Assembly (NCBI RefSeq): GCF_901933205.1
Contig: NC_044571.1
Location: forward strand, 76,075,689 to 76,139,688
Direction: 5' to 3'
From: Camarhynchus parvulus
Lineage: Eukaryota > Chordata > Aves > Passeriformes > Thraupidae
DNA: 64,000 nt
Shown: piece after piece, positions 13,864 to 26,300 of the stretch
Numbering within the stretch: position 1 is the stretch's first letter
Layout: every line of letters starts with the position of its first letter
Notes under the pieces: model-generated
Seen by the model: only the letters and a program-made list of their open reading frames with translations
Databases searched by the model: none
Told to the model about the DNA's origin: nothing
Program-made: the position numbers and the translations under genes

Positions 13864-14430
13864 TGGTTTTTGCGCCGGCTAGCTATATACAGACACGAAC
13901 AGGACGGGACCACTGATGGGTGCCTCGGGAACCGTTTATTTTCCAGAATCTGTATAATACATAGTTTTGTCTATGCAAAGATCCTGACAGTTCGCATCCA
14001 GGCAGCAAGCCAAAGAAACTCACTTGTTACAAGTTACCAAATACTCATCCTAGCCAATTACACAGAGAGAAAGCATATTGACAGTGATTCTATCCAATCA
14101 ACATAAGCACACGTAGCTGGAGTTAAAACAATGCTTGCTTGTTCATTCATAAGAAGACAAAGCATAAAACCCTATTCATCATTTCAACCTTGCTGTAGAA
14201 ACTTATTGCAACTTAGAAAGTTATTCCGAAACACTAGACATAAGTCTATTGTTCTATTCCTCACGTCTTCGCTACAGCTTAACAAGATGCATCAGCAATA
14301 TCCATAACTCTGCTGCACTGAGGCCTGTCTTTCTTTCCCACCAATATAAGACCCTCTAACTTTATAGATTCCTACAGGTTTTGTAACAGCTTGCACCATC
14401 TTGAGATCGCCCTTATTTATAGCATTGACT
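13864..14430 (-). mobile_element. Probable solo LTR of an endogenous retrovirus, antisense to TRPC6
   Basis: On the - strand the segment has an LTR-like order: TATAAA-type sequences near its 5' side (+ strand about 14359-14366 and 14413-14420), a long AT-rich body, an AATAAA signal (+ strand about 13935-13941), and a CpG-rich U5-like end that finishes near 13864 with CA. The last 80 bases contain many intact CpGs, unlike the depleted DNA around them, which suggests a fairly recent insertion. No gag, pol or env remains, so a solo LTR is the simplest reading. I could not find a convincing target-site duplication, and the outer boundary (between about 14377 and 14430) is uncertain. The ERV class is not assigned. 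Confidence 0.5.
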
Positions 14431-16499
14431 GTGGGAAGGGAGCAGTGTTTGTGCAAAGTTTATATAGATGGACAGCACTGAGATATATTTTATTTGAAGA
14501 CTAACTTATAATGAACTTTATAAAGCCATTTTTTCATACATGCAAAGCCCTCCAAATAGTAAATTTATTTTAAGAAAGTGAAGATTAGTTTTTCTGATTA
14601 TGTGTGCTCAGATTGTAACACTACTTACAGAATGAGCAACTTACTGCATGGGCAACTATAACTACTGTGAAAATAAATGTCTTTGATTATTTTTATCTGG
14701 CACTGGATTTAAAAGATCTCTAATTTTGTGACTTTCAAATGAATTTCCTAATGCGAGCTTCAAGGTTTGATAAAGTTGTCTGTGTATGATTGAGCAGAAT
14801 GTTTTTATGTGCATTCTTTCAAATGTTATCCTACTGAAAAAGTACTAGGTTGTCAGCAACTCAGTACTCATTTAGCTGTATTTTTCCAGTTACAAGCGTA
14901 ATAACTTCAAGGAAAGTTAATGGTGACCTTCAAGCCTGAAAAACACTGAAACATTCTCAATTTTAAAGTTACATCTCAATATATATAGTACACTATCAGG
15001 CTGAGAGCTTTCATTAGGGACTTTTATACTGAGAGTTGATCATATTCTGATTTTGGGACTTTCTGAACCAGATAGAGGTCATGATTTGTTTTTTTGCCAT
15101 AGGTGTAGGTTTCCCACTCAGGGCAAATGGAGACTGTGACTTCCATTTCCTAGGGCAAGTTTAGTGAAGCAGATTATTATCTATGCTTTCTTTACTCTAA
15201 AATGTACATTTCAATGACCAAAATTCCTGTTTAAAGCCTGAAGGCATCATTGCACTTGACACAATAATTCACAATAGAAAGGCTCTGTAACATATTCTCA
15301 TGTGGATATTGAAATGTCAAAGGGTTGTGTAGATCACCAGCTGGAGTCCTTAAAATTTAGAAGCCCTTTCACCTTCACACAAGCTTAAGCATCCTAAGTA
15401 TGGCCAGTAACTAGAAATTTATGAAATACAGTTGGTAAAAAATAAGCTACATTTCAGTCAGATAGATGCTCAGAGGATGAATTAGAAGTCTGTCTCTTAA
15501 AATGAAATTTCATGTTCGTAGAGTTGATTCAAAATGTGTTATAGAAGGAATATGGAAAATATTAAAATAATTTTTTCAAAGCCTATCCAAAGTTTTCAGT
15601 TCTAAAGGCAAACAATCTTTTCTTTGCCATTTCAGTTTTTAATAGCTCTATCAGATAGGGGTGATATTTTGTGACTACTGAGTGGTAGATATACCAGCCC
15701 CATTTTAAGAACAGAATACAAAGTTTTAGACAGAAAATTGAAGAAAGGAATAATATGACAAAATGAAATGTAGCAAATTGCCAGTTACTGCAAGATTAAT
15801 TGTATATTAATAAGAAGGACAGTAAGAGTTAATGTACCAGGACTCAGTAATCAGTTTGATATAATGTCATATAGGAATTTATTTGTTAAGTTAGGAAATA
15901 TTGTTGTCATTGAAGAAATTGCTTTGGTGGAAGGAAATAAGAGGTTAAATTCTGGTTTCCAAATGTTTAACTTCTAGAGTTTTTCGTGATATAACCCCTT
16001 GCCTAGTTCAAGGAAATATTTTTTCTTTTGTCTTTGGAGCATTATGTATCTGGAAATTTTTTGTGCAGTGGAGGTCCTCCCAGATCAAGAAGCACCAATC
16101 CAGTTCCTTCAGTTTTTTTTTCAATAGCTCTTTTCTTGACTTTTAATAATTTATTACCACACATCACACCTTGCTGGTGATGATTTGGTCTATATTCAAT
16201 CACTTGTAACATAGTTGCCTCTCAGAAACAGTTCCTGTTTCTTATGTTTCTCTGCTTCCAAAATATACTTATTTATTATTCCAAAATATACTTATTTATT
16301 TGCTCAGAGAAGATCCAGCTATGTTGCACATGGTGTTGTTCAGCTGAGTTTGAACAATTTCAGTCTCCAGCGGTGGAGACTCCACAAATTATTTTGTCAG
16401 TCTGTGCCACGGGAGAACATTTTTTCTTTAAACAAAATCAGAATATATTGTGTTGCAACTTCTGCTTTTTGCATCTTGTCCTTTCACTGAGATGAGTCT
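14431..16499. other. Presumed TRPC6 intron 1, no gene seen
   Basis: AT-rich sequence without recognised genes or transposons. It includes a 23-bp tandem duplication at 16256-16301. Confidence 0.6.
16256..16301 (+). repeat. 23-bp tandem duplication
   Basis: Two head-to-tail copies of a unit beginning TTCCAAAATATACTTATTTA (16256-16278 and 16279-16301). They differ only at the last base, so this is a recent duplication. Confidence 0.9.
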
Positions 16500-18400
16500 G
16501 GCTCAGTTATTTTCATATCCTTCCAGCAGGTCTTTATAGAAAGCAGCAAGATCTTTGAGGAAACTGTTCTTAACCATCTTGAAGGAAAGAAAGCTGATGC
16601 AATCTCTTCTTTCATTTCTTGAGCTCCAGCACCACTGAGCGCTTGCTGGCCTTACCCTGTTATGTCCATGTCTTATTTTTGTTGTGTGAGTCCAGAACTG
16701 GACACAGTACTCCAGATGTGCCCAACAGAGTCTCAACAGTGCCCAGAAAAGCTATGGATGACTTCCCTTGATCTGCTGGTAGCGCTGTTACTGATACAGC
16801 GCTGTACAGGGTTCATTGTCCTTACCAGAGGGGTACGTTGCTGAGTCTTCTTTACCTTGAGGATCTTCAGATCTTTTGTGGAATGCTGCATATTCTCCAG
16901 TTGTTCTTCAGCTTGCTGCATTGGTTTAATCTGTCCTGGACATAGATTTCACAAATGCCTTTGATGAAGTTTGTAGTGCTGCATTTGGCCCATTTCTCTG
17001 GTCTACCCTTTGAACAGCAGCCCTACCTTCCAATGTGTCGATGCTCCCACCATCTTCCCAAAGGTGTGCTCTACCTTGTCATCCACGTCACACATTAAAC
17101 ACTATTAAACACTAGTGTTGTTCCAGGAGGGATGCTGGTAACCAGCTGTAGCTTGTAGTGCTTGTTGCTACCCTTTGAGCCCAAATAGCCTGGCATTTTT
17201 GTGCTCACGTTATCCTGTCCCTCTCCAAACCATACTGCATCAATTTGTCTACCCTGCTGTGGGGTCATATTGAAGGCCTTGCTAAAATCAAGGTCAGTGA
17301 TGCCATAGCTCTAGCTTGGTGTGGGGAGCCCAACATCTTGTCATGGAAGGAAGTCCAGTTATCAGGTGTGATTTGCTGTTTAGTAAATTGATGCTACCTT
17401 TTCCACCTTGTTATCCTTCATGTGTGGGAAAGGTCTTCTGGGAGAATTTACCACAGACTTCCTGAGATACTGAGATTGGGCTGATTCACCTACAGCTGTG
17501 CATAGGTTACCTCTGGGGAAGCCCTTTTTTGAAAATGGGTGCGACATCTGCCTTTTTCTGCAAGAATCAGGAACTTTTCTCAAATGCCAAAACCTTTGAA
17601 GATAGTACATGACAATCTTACAATGGTATTGGCAAGGTCCCTCAGCAACTTCGCATGTGTCTGATGTGATCAGTTGTACTTATGTATATCCAATTGGTCC
17701 AATTAAATCTTCTGATAATGTAGGTAATGCTTTACTCCCCTGCACTCTGATACTTGGCTCACAGACTTGAGAAACTTTGCCTGTCAAGGCAAAGAAAACC
17801 AAGCTCCTTAGACTTACACATTCTATTAGGTTCACTGCCACCTTGAGGAATGGACCTATCTTCTCTTCAGCCTTCCTTTTTTACTATTTGGTTTATCTGA
17901 AAACCTTTAGAGTTTCTTTTAATTTCCTTTGCTATATGTAACTTTACCCAGACTTTGGTTTACCTAGCTCCATCCCTGTGTGGTTGGACAGTATCTTTGT
18001 ATCAAATCAAATAGTTTCCTCCTTCTTCCACCATCCCTGTGCTCCCTTTTTAGACCTGTGCTCAGTCAGGACATTGTTGTTCATTCATGCTGGCCTCCTT
18101 CAATGCTTTTTTAATATATCACAAAGGGCTCTTTCCATACTTTTGAGGAGGATGTCCTGAAAACTAGGAAGTCCTCCTTGACTTTTTGCCTTCCCACAGG
18201 ATGCTGTTGAGTGGCTTTCTAAACAAGGTCATGTTTGCTCTCCTGAAGTCCAAGATTCTTAATTCTGTTGTTTGTCTTGCTGCCTTCTTTCAGGGTTTTG
18301 AGCTGTACAGCCTCACAGTTTCTGATGACAAGGCTGTTGATGACCTTTGTATCTTATACCGATTCTTAGTCTGTGTATAACTAGTTGGAAAGTTCCTTGT
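16500..18400 (-). mobile_element. Old, decayed CR1 LINE with reverse-transcriptase remnants
   Basis: This is a long stretch of inverted CR1 ORF2. Recognisable islands on the + strand, running from RT C-terminus towards RT N-terminus, include the segment around CCAGAACTGGACACAGTACT (16690s), AAGGCCTTGCTAAAATCAAG (17270s), TTATCCTTCATGTG (17410s), TTTTTTGAAAATGGGTG (17520s) and GCTCTCCTGAAGTCCAAGAT (18237 on). On the - strand, frames at about 16503-16736 and 17380-17610 give peptides such as HLEYCVQFWT and HPFSKKG, decayed counterparts of RT motifs. Many stops and frameshifts show it is long dead. The usual 3' UTR and octamer tail are not recognised at its low-coordinate end, and the upper boundary is approximate. 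Confidence 0.7.
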
Positions 18401-19904
18401 CCTGCTTTTTGCATAATCCGTATAACAGTGTCTCAAACAATTCCCTTCACGGTTTAAGAATTGAGAGCGTTTCTGGACCTTTTTCCAAATGTTCATTTTC
18501 ATGGAGCCACCCTGTTCTCAACAGTGAGAGTTTACTGGAACTGAGCAAAGTGGCTGTAGTGAAACACTCATTTTAACCAGTGTAGAGGTCGATGAGGATT
18601 AGCCTCACAGTGCCATGCAAACAGTTGACTAAACTTGTGAAAAACGCTGTACCAGCTAGTGCCAATTTAAAGAACACATTTCTTTGTTCTGTAAAAGACT
18701 GTCATTTGCTCTAAAAAGGGGAGAGATGCAGAACAAATGATAGATAAATTTAAGTGTGTCTCTGTATGTGTTCTCCCAAGCACTCAGCCAGTCCCAACCT
18801 GGGAAAATTTTAAGTAGAGAGGTCACTGAGAGTAAGAGACAAGTGATCTCTTAAAACCCCCTCTGCCCCCTACCTGCTATATTGGTTTTCCTTGCTCTAA
18901 GAGTCCCCTTCCTGCTGATTCCAGAAGGAAAACCTGAAGGAGTAGCTGATGCTCTTTGATCAAACCTGTCCATGCACACTTCCAAAGCCCTGCACCTGAC
19001 ACATACCCTGGAAGCTTCCAGGATCACAGTGTCCATTCCCCTTTTCCATCCTACCCACTCCCTGCCTGTCTCCGTTTGGCTTTATACTAAAGAACCTCTC
19101 ATATGCAGGTTGGGAGGGAGCTGTATAACTCTGCAGATTTTTCAAAGCAGAGTTTGGACTTGATCCTAATAAATAAATCTTCTATGACAGTTTAATCTAG
19201 CTGCATATTATAGCCACAATGTAACCATTGAAAAGAATCTTCTCTGACAATATGCTGGAAGGCAGTATATTTATAGTTATACAATAGAGGTGTAAATGTG
19301 TTCTCAAATATTTCCAATAAAATAAAAATGGGTCATAGTAGCAAAAAGGAGAAATTGGCTAGAGCAACACTTACAAATTTATTGTATGATAGTATTTAAT
19401 TGAAAAGTAAAATCCCCAGTGTATGGGGGTTTTTTATGTTTTTAATTTATTTTTTTTTTTACTGTGTGCAGTGTTTCTACTGGGTGTTTTGCTTCCATGA
19501 ACTCCTCTGGATGGTACTTCTTATCAATTTATTGAAATGAATTATGAGGGTTTTGTGTTTGTAGTGGCGGAATTGAAATCTGTATATTGTTGTAATTCTG
19601 TGTATTGATGTAATTCTGCAGTGATGGGCATCTCCTTCTGGGTGGAGATGCCATAACTTGTACTGAACTGGAGCTCTTCAGCCAGGACAGGTCAAAGCTG
19701 GCTCCTGCAGAATCCCCATCGCATCATCAGTCAGCGCTGCTGGAGACACGTAGTACTGTGGGTTGTGTCTCTGCTGGCCCACATTTACTGCAGTGCTGCA
19801 GTCAGTTGTTCCTCATAATCCCGGAGTGATGGGACACTGCAGGAGTCATATGGACAGTTTCTTGCCAGCATGGTAGCTGCAGGCTGTTTTGTGCAGTGTA
19901 AATT
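18401..19904. other. Presumed TRPC6 intron 1, no gene seen
   Basis: No gene recognised. The first part may still contain degraded CR1. The stretch 19590-19900 is less AT-rich than average and contains a 9-bp-arm hairpin around GCATCTCC...GGAGATGC (19630s), but nothing identifiable. Confidence 0.5.
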
Positions 19905-20370
19905 CCAGAATCAGAGAATATGCTGGTTGGAAAGGGAACACGGATCATTTGAGTCCAACTCCTGGCCCTGCACAGCACCATCCCCAGGAGTCACACCATG
20001 TACCTGAGAGCATTGTCCAAACACTTTCTGAACTCTGCCAGGCTGGTGCTGTGACCACTTCCCTGGGGAGCCTGTTCCAGTGCCCAGCCACCCTCTAAGT
20101 GAAGAACTTTTCCTGATACCCAACCTAAACCTCCCCTGACACAGATTCAGGCCTTGGGTCCTGTCACTGGCCACCAGAGAGCAGAGATCCATGTCTGTCC
20201 CTCCTCTTCCCCTGACAAAGAAGTTTTAACAGCAATGAGGTCTTGCCTCAGTTTCCTCCAGGCTGAACAGACCTCAGCAGCTCCTCATATGGCTTCACCA
20301 CCAGCCCCTTCACCATCCTCATGGCCCTCCTTTGGACGTTCTCCAACAGCTCTGTCTTTGCAGCACACTC
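19905..20370 (-). mobile_element. CR1 LINE 3' fragment, antisense to TRPC6
   Basis: The + strand shows the inverted CR1 3' end in order: a degraded tail (AATCAGAGAATATGCTGG), GAGTCCAACTCCTGGCCCTG, CACTTCCCTGGGGAGCCTGT, TCCAGTGCCCAGCCACCCTC, a region like ATCCATGTCTGTCC, then AGGCTGAACAGACCTCAGCA and CTCCTTTGGACGTTCTCCAA. The element is 5'-truncated. It is of the same general type as the sense copy at 59984-60640, whose complement shows the same blocks. Confidence 0.85.
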
Positions 20371-23300
20371 CCATTGTGTATGTTGTCACAGCTTCTTCTT
20401 CATCATCTTTGTCATCCCATAGTGCTGATACACTGCTAATGAGAGTTTGGGTGCACTAACTATGTAGGAATATTGGTTTGCAAAAAATAAAAATGCTTAT
20501 ATGCCAGTAATCATGGAATGAGATTTCCTGAGGATTTCAGTAGGAGCCAGTTCATGACTGACAGATGTATCAGCCACAGGTCAAGATGCATATAAGGCTG
20601 ATGAATGTTTCTTTGTGCCGTGATTATGGGACATTTTTCTTACGGGAATTTTTGTTGTTTAACACAGATTATTTTCTTACTGTTGTGTCTGATATGTGCT
20701 TTCCCCATATTAAAAACAAGTGGAGAAAGGACATAGCAAAAGTGTGCAAATAGCTACAGGAAAAAGACTCATCAGCCTAAAGCTTAATTCATCCTGAAGA
20801 ATAGAAAACTTTGCTAGATGAATAGTGGTTTCTTTAAAAGCTCCTTATATTTTTATCAATATTGCCTCCAACATGAGAAGTCACATAAATTCCTCTTTCA
20901 AATCCTGTAGAAGAGATTTTTTAATATTTTATTAAATACTTAGATTCAATTTATTAAGAGTTTTCTTTAGTTCCAACCACAGATTTCAAAAGTAATTTTT
21001 TTTTTTTAGTCTATCATTTTCATAGGTATTTGTGATTGACTATCTTAGAACTCTGGTTGCAGCAGATAAGTATGAAGAATTTACATCAGAAAGTTGTTTG
21101 AGATTCCTCTTTTCATATAAATAATTTCTGTTTCATGAGGCTGTATTTGAGTAAATATGTCCGTTGTTTCTTGGAAACGTAAGAACAGGCAGCATTCCAA
21201 TAAATTGTGAAAACAAGGCAATGAGAAAATTAGGAATCTTTTACTCCTCCAATAAATTCACATCTGAAAAGTGAAGAGAAGTTTCTTGAGCATTTCTCAA
21301 AATCATTCCCTGGATTACGTAACACCAATGAGATTCTGTGGTGACAGGATACAAGGATTTATACTTGTGTATAACAGATTCAAATCCACTTTGTGCTGTT
21401 ATAACTGGGGGGAAGATCCTTGCCTAACTAAAAATGTCATGCTTAATTGAACTTCAAGAATCCAGCTTCAGAATTATTAGTAGCCTTTTGCTCTGTGTTC
21501 ATAAGAAATTACTTGGCATTCTCATTTTAATTCCATATATGTTATCAGCATATATGCACTTAATGTTTCTGGCTGTCTACAAAAACAGGTATTTCATATG
21601 GATTACATAAATAGCTTGCTGTTCCCACAGAGAACCTCTACATGGATATTAATTCACAGTCCTGCCCAGGAGGATACCAGCTTGGCCTGAACTTGCCTTT
21701 AGCTCGTAAATGCCATTGGTATGGTGCAGCATTTGGGTTATGCACCCAGCAGGAAGGCAGATGGCTCAGGCTGAACTTGTGGTTTAGCTGTGATTACTCA
21801 GCTTTGCATTTGGTGGAGTTTCATATCAGGCCAGCGTAGAAAGTCAGCAGAATGAACCTTTGCCTGCAGGCAGGGATTCTACAGATGTCAGATGTAATTT
21901 TTATGTCCATTTAGTGTATTTGCCCAGGAACTTCCATTTGACTTTTCTGCTGCATGAGGAAAAAGGAAAATCTTGGAGTGATTACAAGTATATGATCTAT
22001 TCTATTTCTACCATTGCCTTAAGTGTAATGAAGATACTACACTGTTGCTTATCAATAACATATTGATTACAATGTTTTGCTTCCACTAAAATATTTATTG
22101 AGTTTTATTTTGATTTCGTATTTCAGAGCACTTTGAAAGTCTTTGTTTCTTGCCACTGCTCTATTTTTCTATTTTTCTTATCTCAGTGCTTACCTTCACA
22201 AACAGGTGAAAGATTGCAAATTACCTACATAGAAGGACAAAAGACCCAGAGGATCCTGATATGGCCATTAATTATAATGAAATTGATATGCTGCCCATTT
22301 TGAATTACTTTTCCTCACTTTGTTTCATTTTCTAGAAAATATCTTGATGTAGCATAAAACAATTGCAGTCCTAGATATGTCATGGGTTGAAATGTCAGTT
22401 TCTTTCAATTGTTTTAGTTTCCCATTCTTCAAACTCCCTCCTGTTTCAGATTCACATAAGCATTAGTGCAGGTCAATCCCAAATATCTTCTAATTGTACC
22501 ATAATATTTACATTTTTATATTGCAGACAGCATGTCCAGAGAAAACAGATGGCTTATTTTTTTTCTAATAGGTGTAAGTCTGAATCATTAAAAAAAAAAA
22601 GAGTTAAGGAAAACTGGGAATAAAAGCTGCTGCTTCTTGTACAAGGGCCTTTTTTGATTTTAGGAGTGTCATACATTTGTAATGGATGCAAGACCTCAGG
22701 AATTTTGCCTCCCTCTCCTCCTAAATTCGTCAATAACTACACAATATTCTTTTCTTTTCTTTGCTTTGTTACATCCGCTGTCCTTGGAAATACATGGGGG
22801 AAGGGAAAATCTTGTAATTCAGCTAGCCATGTTTCCTGGGATATTCAAGGTTTATTATTTGTTTTGGAAACACAGGAGCTTTATTAGAGTTATTCTTGGG
22901 CATTTGCTCTCTACACGTTTTTCTTTCAGGACCCAATGTACCGTTTCCAACTTTTTGAATGTGCCCAGCAATTTCACACAACACCTGTAAATGGAATCAG
23001 TAACTACTAGGAACTCAGTTGAAAACTTGTAATTCTGTCACTTGTAACAGTTTTGTCACTGTTGGTCACCAAGGTACCGTTTTCTTACGTGTCTGGACAG
23101 CGTCTCATGCAACAGGTTTCTGCTCAATTTCTAGTCCCTAGGCTATGTCTGTACTAGTAAATGAGTAAGTGCCAGGGAATGTTCCTGGACAGCAGATCTC
23201 GCTCTGTATGGCTAAATTATTAGAATGGTCCCTGGTATGTTTTTGAGATAAGCCAAATAGCATTCCCAAATATTCCCACGCACCACTCAGGAGTTAACCC

Positions 23301-26300
23301 AGGCCATGAAAAATTTCCATTAGCTAGTCTGAATGCTACCACTGTGTTTTTGTAAATAACAGGGTTTAATAAAGGGTCAAGGGCTGTTCAGCACCGCTTC
23401 ACTTTTTGGTGCAGATATATCAGTTCCCTTATGTGTGTTCCACATATACTCTTAACTCATAATTTTCTTCAGCTTTCCTTCCCATGTCTTGAGTATTCCA
23501 AAGAAAGAAAATTAATCTACTGGCTGAAAGGCACTCATAGCATGCTCCAGACAGGTCCTCAGTATGGACACGGACAGGACCAGGACAAAGGAGAAAGCAG
23601 CAGAAAGCACCTGCAACCATATATGATGTGTCCTGTTCTCAGCATAGAACAGTTACTTTGACTTGTTTCCTGCATTAAAGGGAGGAGTCTATATTTTCTT
23701 GGGAAATGATTTGTATTGCAGGAACGTGAAACCTTCAAGGACCCAGTGTGCCAGAGGCAACTCACTAGCCTTCCCTGCGATCCAGCAACTCATGGCACTT
23801 AGCATATGAGATCAAGAAGAGTGAATGAACAAAACGGAGTGGTGTGCTGAAAGCCAGGGAAATGAATGAGCTTCATCCTCTCTATCTGGGATTCCATGTG
23901 TGAACATTTATATCTTAATTATAGAATGAAACTCAAGTGCACACAGAAAATATGTTATGCAAATTTTGTCTGTATTTACATAGGTTAACTAATATTTTAC
24001 ATACTGCAGCAAAGCAGAATACATTTTTAAGAGGTTTCATTTTGATATACATGACATACAGCCAAGTCATACAGTAAAAGCCAACCTCATTAAAGTGAGC
24101 AACAGAGCTTTATATTGTCTTTGATCAAGTAAGAGTTTTATCCCTGTACATTTTTCATGGATGTTTGTTCACTTGTTTAGTTTTTCAAAGACTGATGTTC
24201 TCATACATTGTGCTAACTCAAGGAAGATGGTGGCATATTTTAATAGTGATTAATCTCTTCCAAACAGATAGCATTATTTCATCTCATTACAGGAATTTTC
24301 TGATCCTTTTTGAACATTAAAGGTCCCGACCAGTTCCCACACAAGTCAGTAATATTTGGATCAGATTCAAGGAGATGTTTGGCTTTATCTAGCTTATGCT
24401 GCCATGGTGAAAATGCAACTGCCTGGGGAATTTTCACAGCATTATTTGACCTTTTGCTAGAGCTTAGATTGAATATCAGAAAAGTGTGTTTTCAAGAGGG
24501 CATTTGTTCTTACATAAATCTCTCAGATCTATGCTTTAAATCTAATTTCTGGTACAACTTCTAGCTAAATTCCCTGCATTCTGCTTTACAAAGTGGCAGA
24601 GTTTGAAAAAAATGGCATGCTTTAATTTACAGACAATGTTACGGTCAGAATTTAAGGATGTTGGAAAGATAAGGTTTTGGGATGAAGGCAATACCTTTCT
24701 TGGACCAGTTAGTGTAGACCTGAATCAGAGCATGAAAAAGTCGTAATCCTCTCAGAAAATTTTAGTGATGTATATGTAGGTATCTCCATCTCAACTAGCC
24801 ATGCTTAGCTCTTTTACCAAAAGTGGAGTTAAATAGGCACTTCTAATGTGCAGTTCAATTTAGACATTTACTTGGGGCAGTGAGTCATGCTGTGGAAGGG
24901 CTTATTTCTGTCCATCAGCAGCGTGGAGGGTTTGGGATGCCGAGTTCAGTTGCAGATGTCTGCATTGTGTGCATCTATATTTAGTCAAATCAATCGTGTC
25001 TGATTGTGTCACACATAATGGATATGATTAGATATTATCTCATTTCCCAAGGCAGTTCTGGTGTCAACATGAGTATACCCCATTAAAAGCATCAGATTAT
25101 TTTCTACTGTGCTGAGTGACTCATGTTTAAATTTTTTCAAACGAAAAATAGACCATTCTGACATACATTGTCTTTCTTACTGGTGGGTTTCTTGTGTGGC
25201 TAAAGTCAGAAAGATCTTCTGTATTGAGGTCAACTGTGCACAGCATGAGAGTGACTGCTTGACAGAAGAGTTCCTCCAGATCTCATTAACAATAGAAATG
25301 TGAGTGGGTCAGTGTTCCAAGTCATTTTTAGGGAGTATTTGGGAATGCCTGGGGTGTTCTGCTCAGGTGTATTAAAATCTTCTGTGCAACAGTATGAGAA
25401 TCAGTCTAATTTGGTCCTTCTAGGCAGAGTTGTTGGCATTCAAGCAGTCCTGCAAAAAATTCTGAAGCCATTCCAAGGAAAGTGATTTGTTTACTCACTC
25501 TGTCAAAGAAGCATTTAGGAATAAAACTCGAAATAAGAGGCGGTAAGGAACCTCTCATTCTCTGAGTTGTGATTAAAAACAAAGTAAAACGTAGAAGCAT
25601 TGATTTAGAAATTAAACTTATAAAGTTATAGACTTAACCATAGCAAGCTCTGCTAAATCTGTGTCTTGAATTTGATGGCATATTTTGATATTTCTTACAA
25701 GTCACTGCCCAGTGTCTGGACTTCAGCACTGGGAACAATTACAGTACTTGTTCCTTAAACATCAGTTTTTATATCCTGATTCCTTCAAACCCTATTATCC
25801 ACAAATGCATACACATCCCTTCCTTGCTCATTTAACCTATATCTAAAAGTCTCCCTTTATGAGCTGAGCCACAAATTGGCTTGTTACTTTGAAAATTGAG
25901 ATGACCAAGCATTGTTATGAGAGAATGTACTCTGAAACCTCTCCAAATGAAACCTACAGAGGGGCAAGGTCGTTAATGACCATATGAACCCTGCAGTTTC
26001 ATACATATTTATCTTTGCCATAAAATTGATTGAGGTGACAGGGCATGTATAGGGAACCCACAGACAGCTGTGATAGTTAATTACTGTGTTTGATTGTCAG
26101 GTTGCCATCTTTGAAAAAATGTTATTATGACAGATGGTGCTCATAAAGGTAGAGCTCAAGATTCCTCCAAGTTCTTCTGAGGCTTCCTGGGTGTCTGTGG
26201 AGTGGCCAGAAAAATAGGGATTAGAAGAATTAGGAGCTACATCAGTAAACAATCATAAGGGCAAAACCTTTCTCATAAGATGAGTGCTATTTATTTAGTT

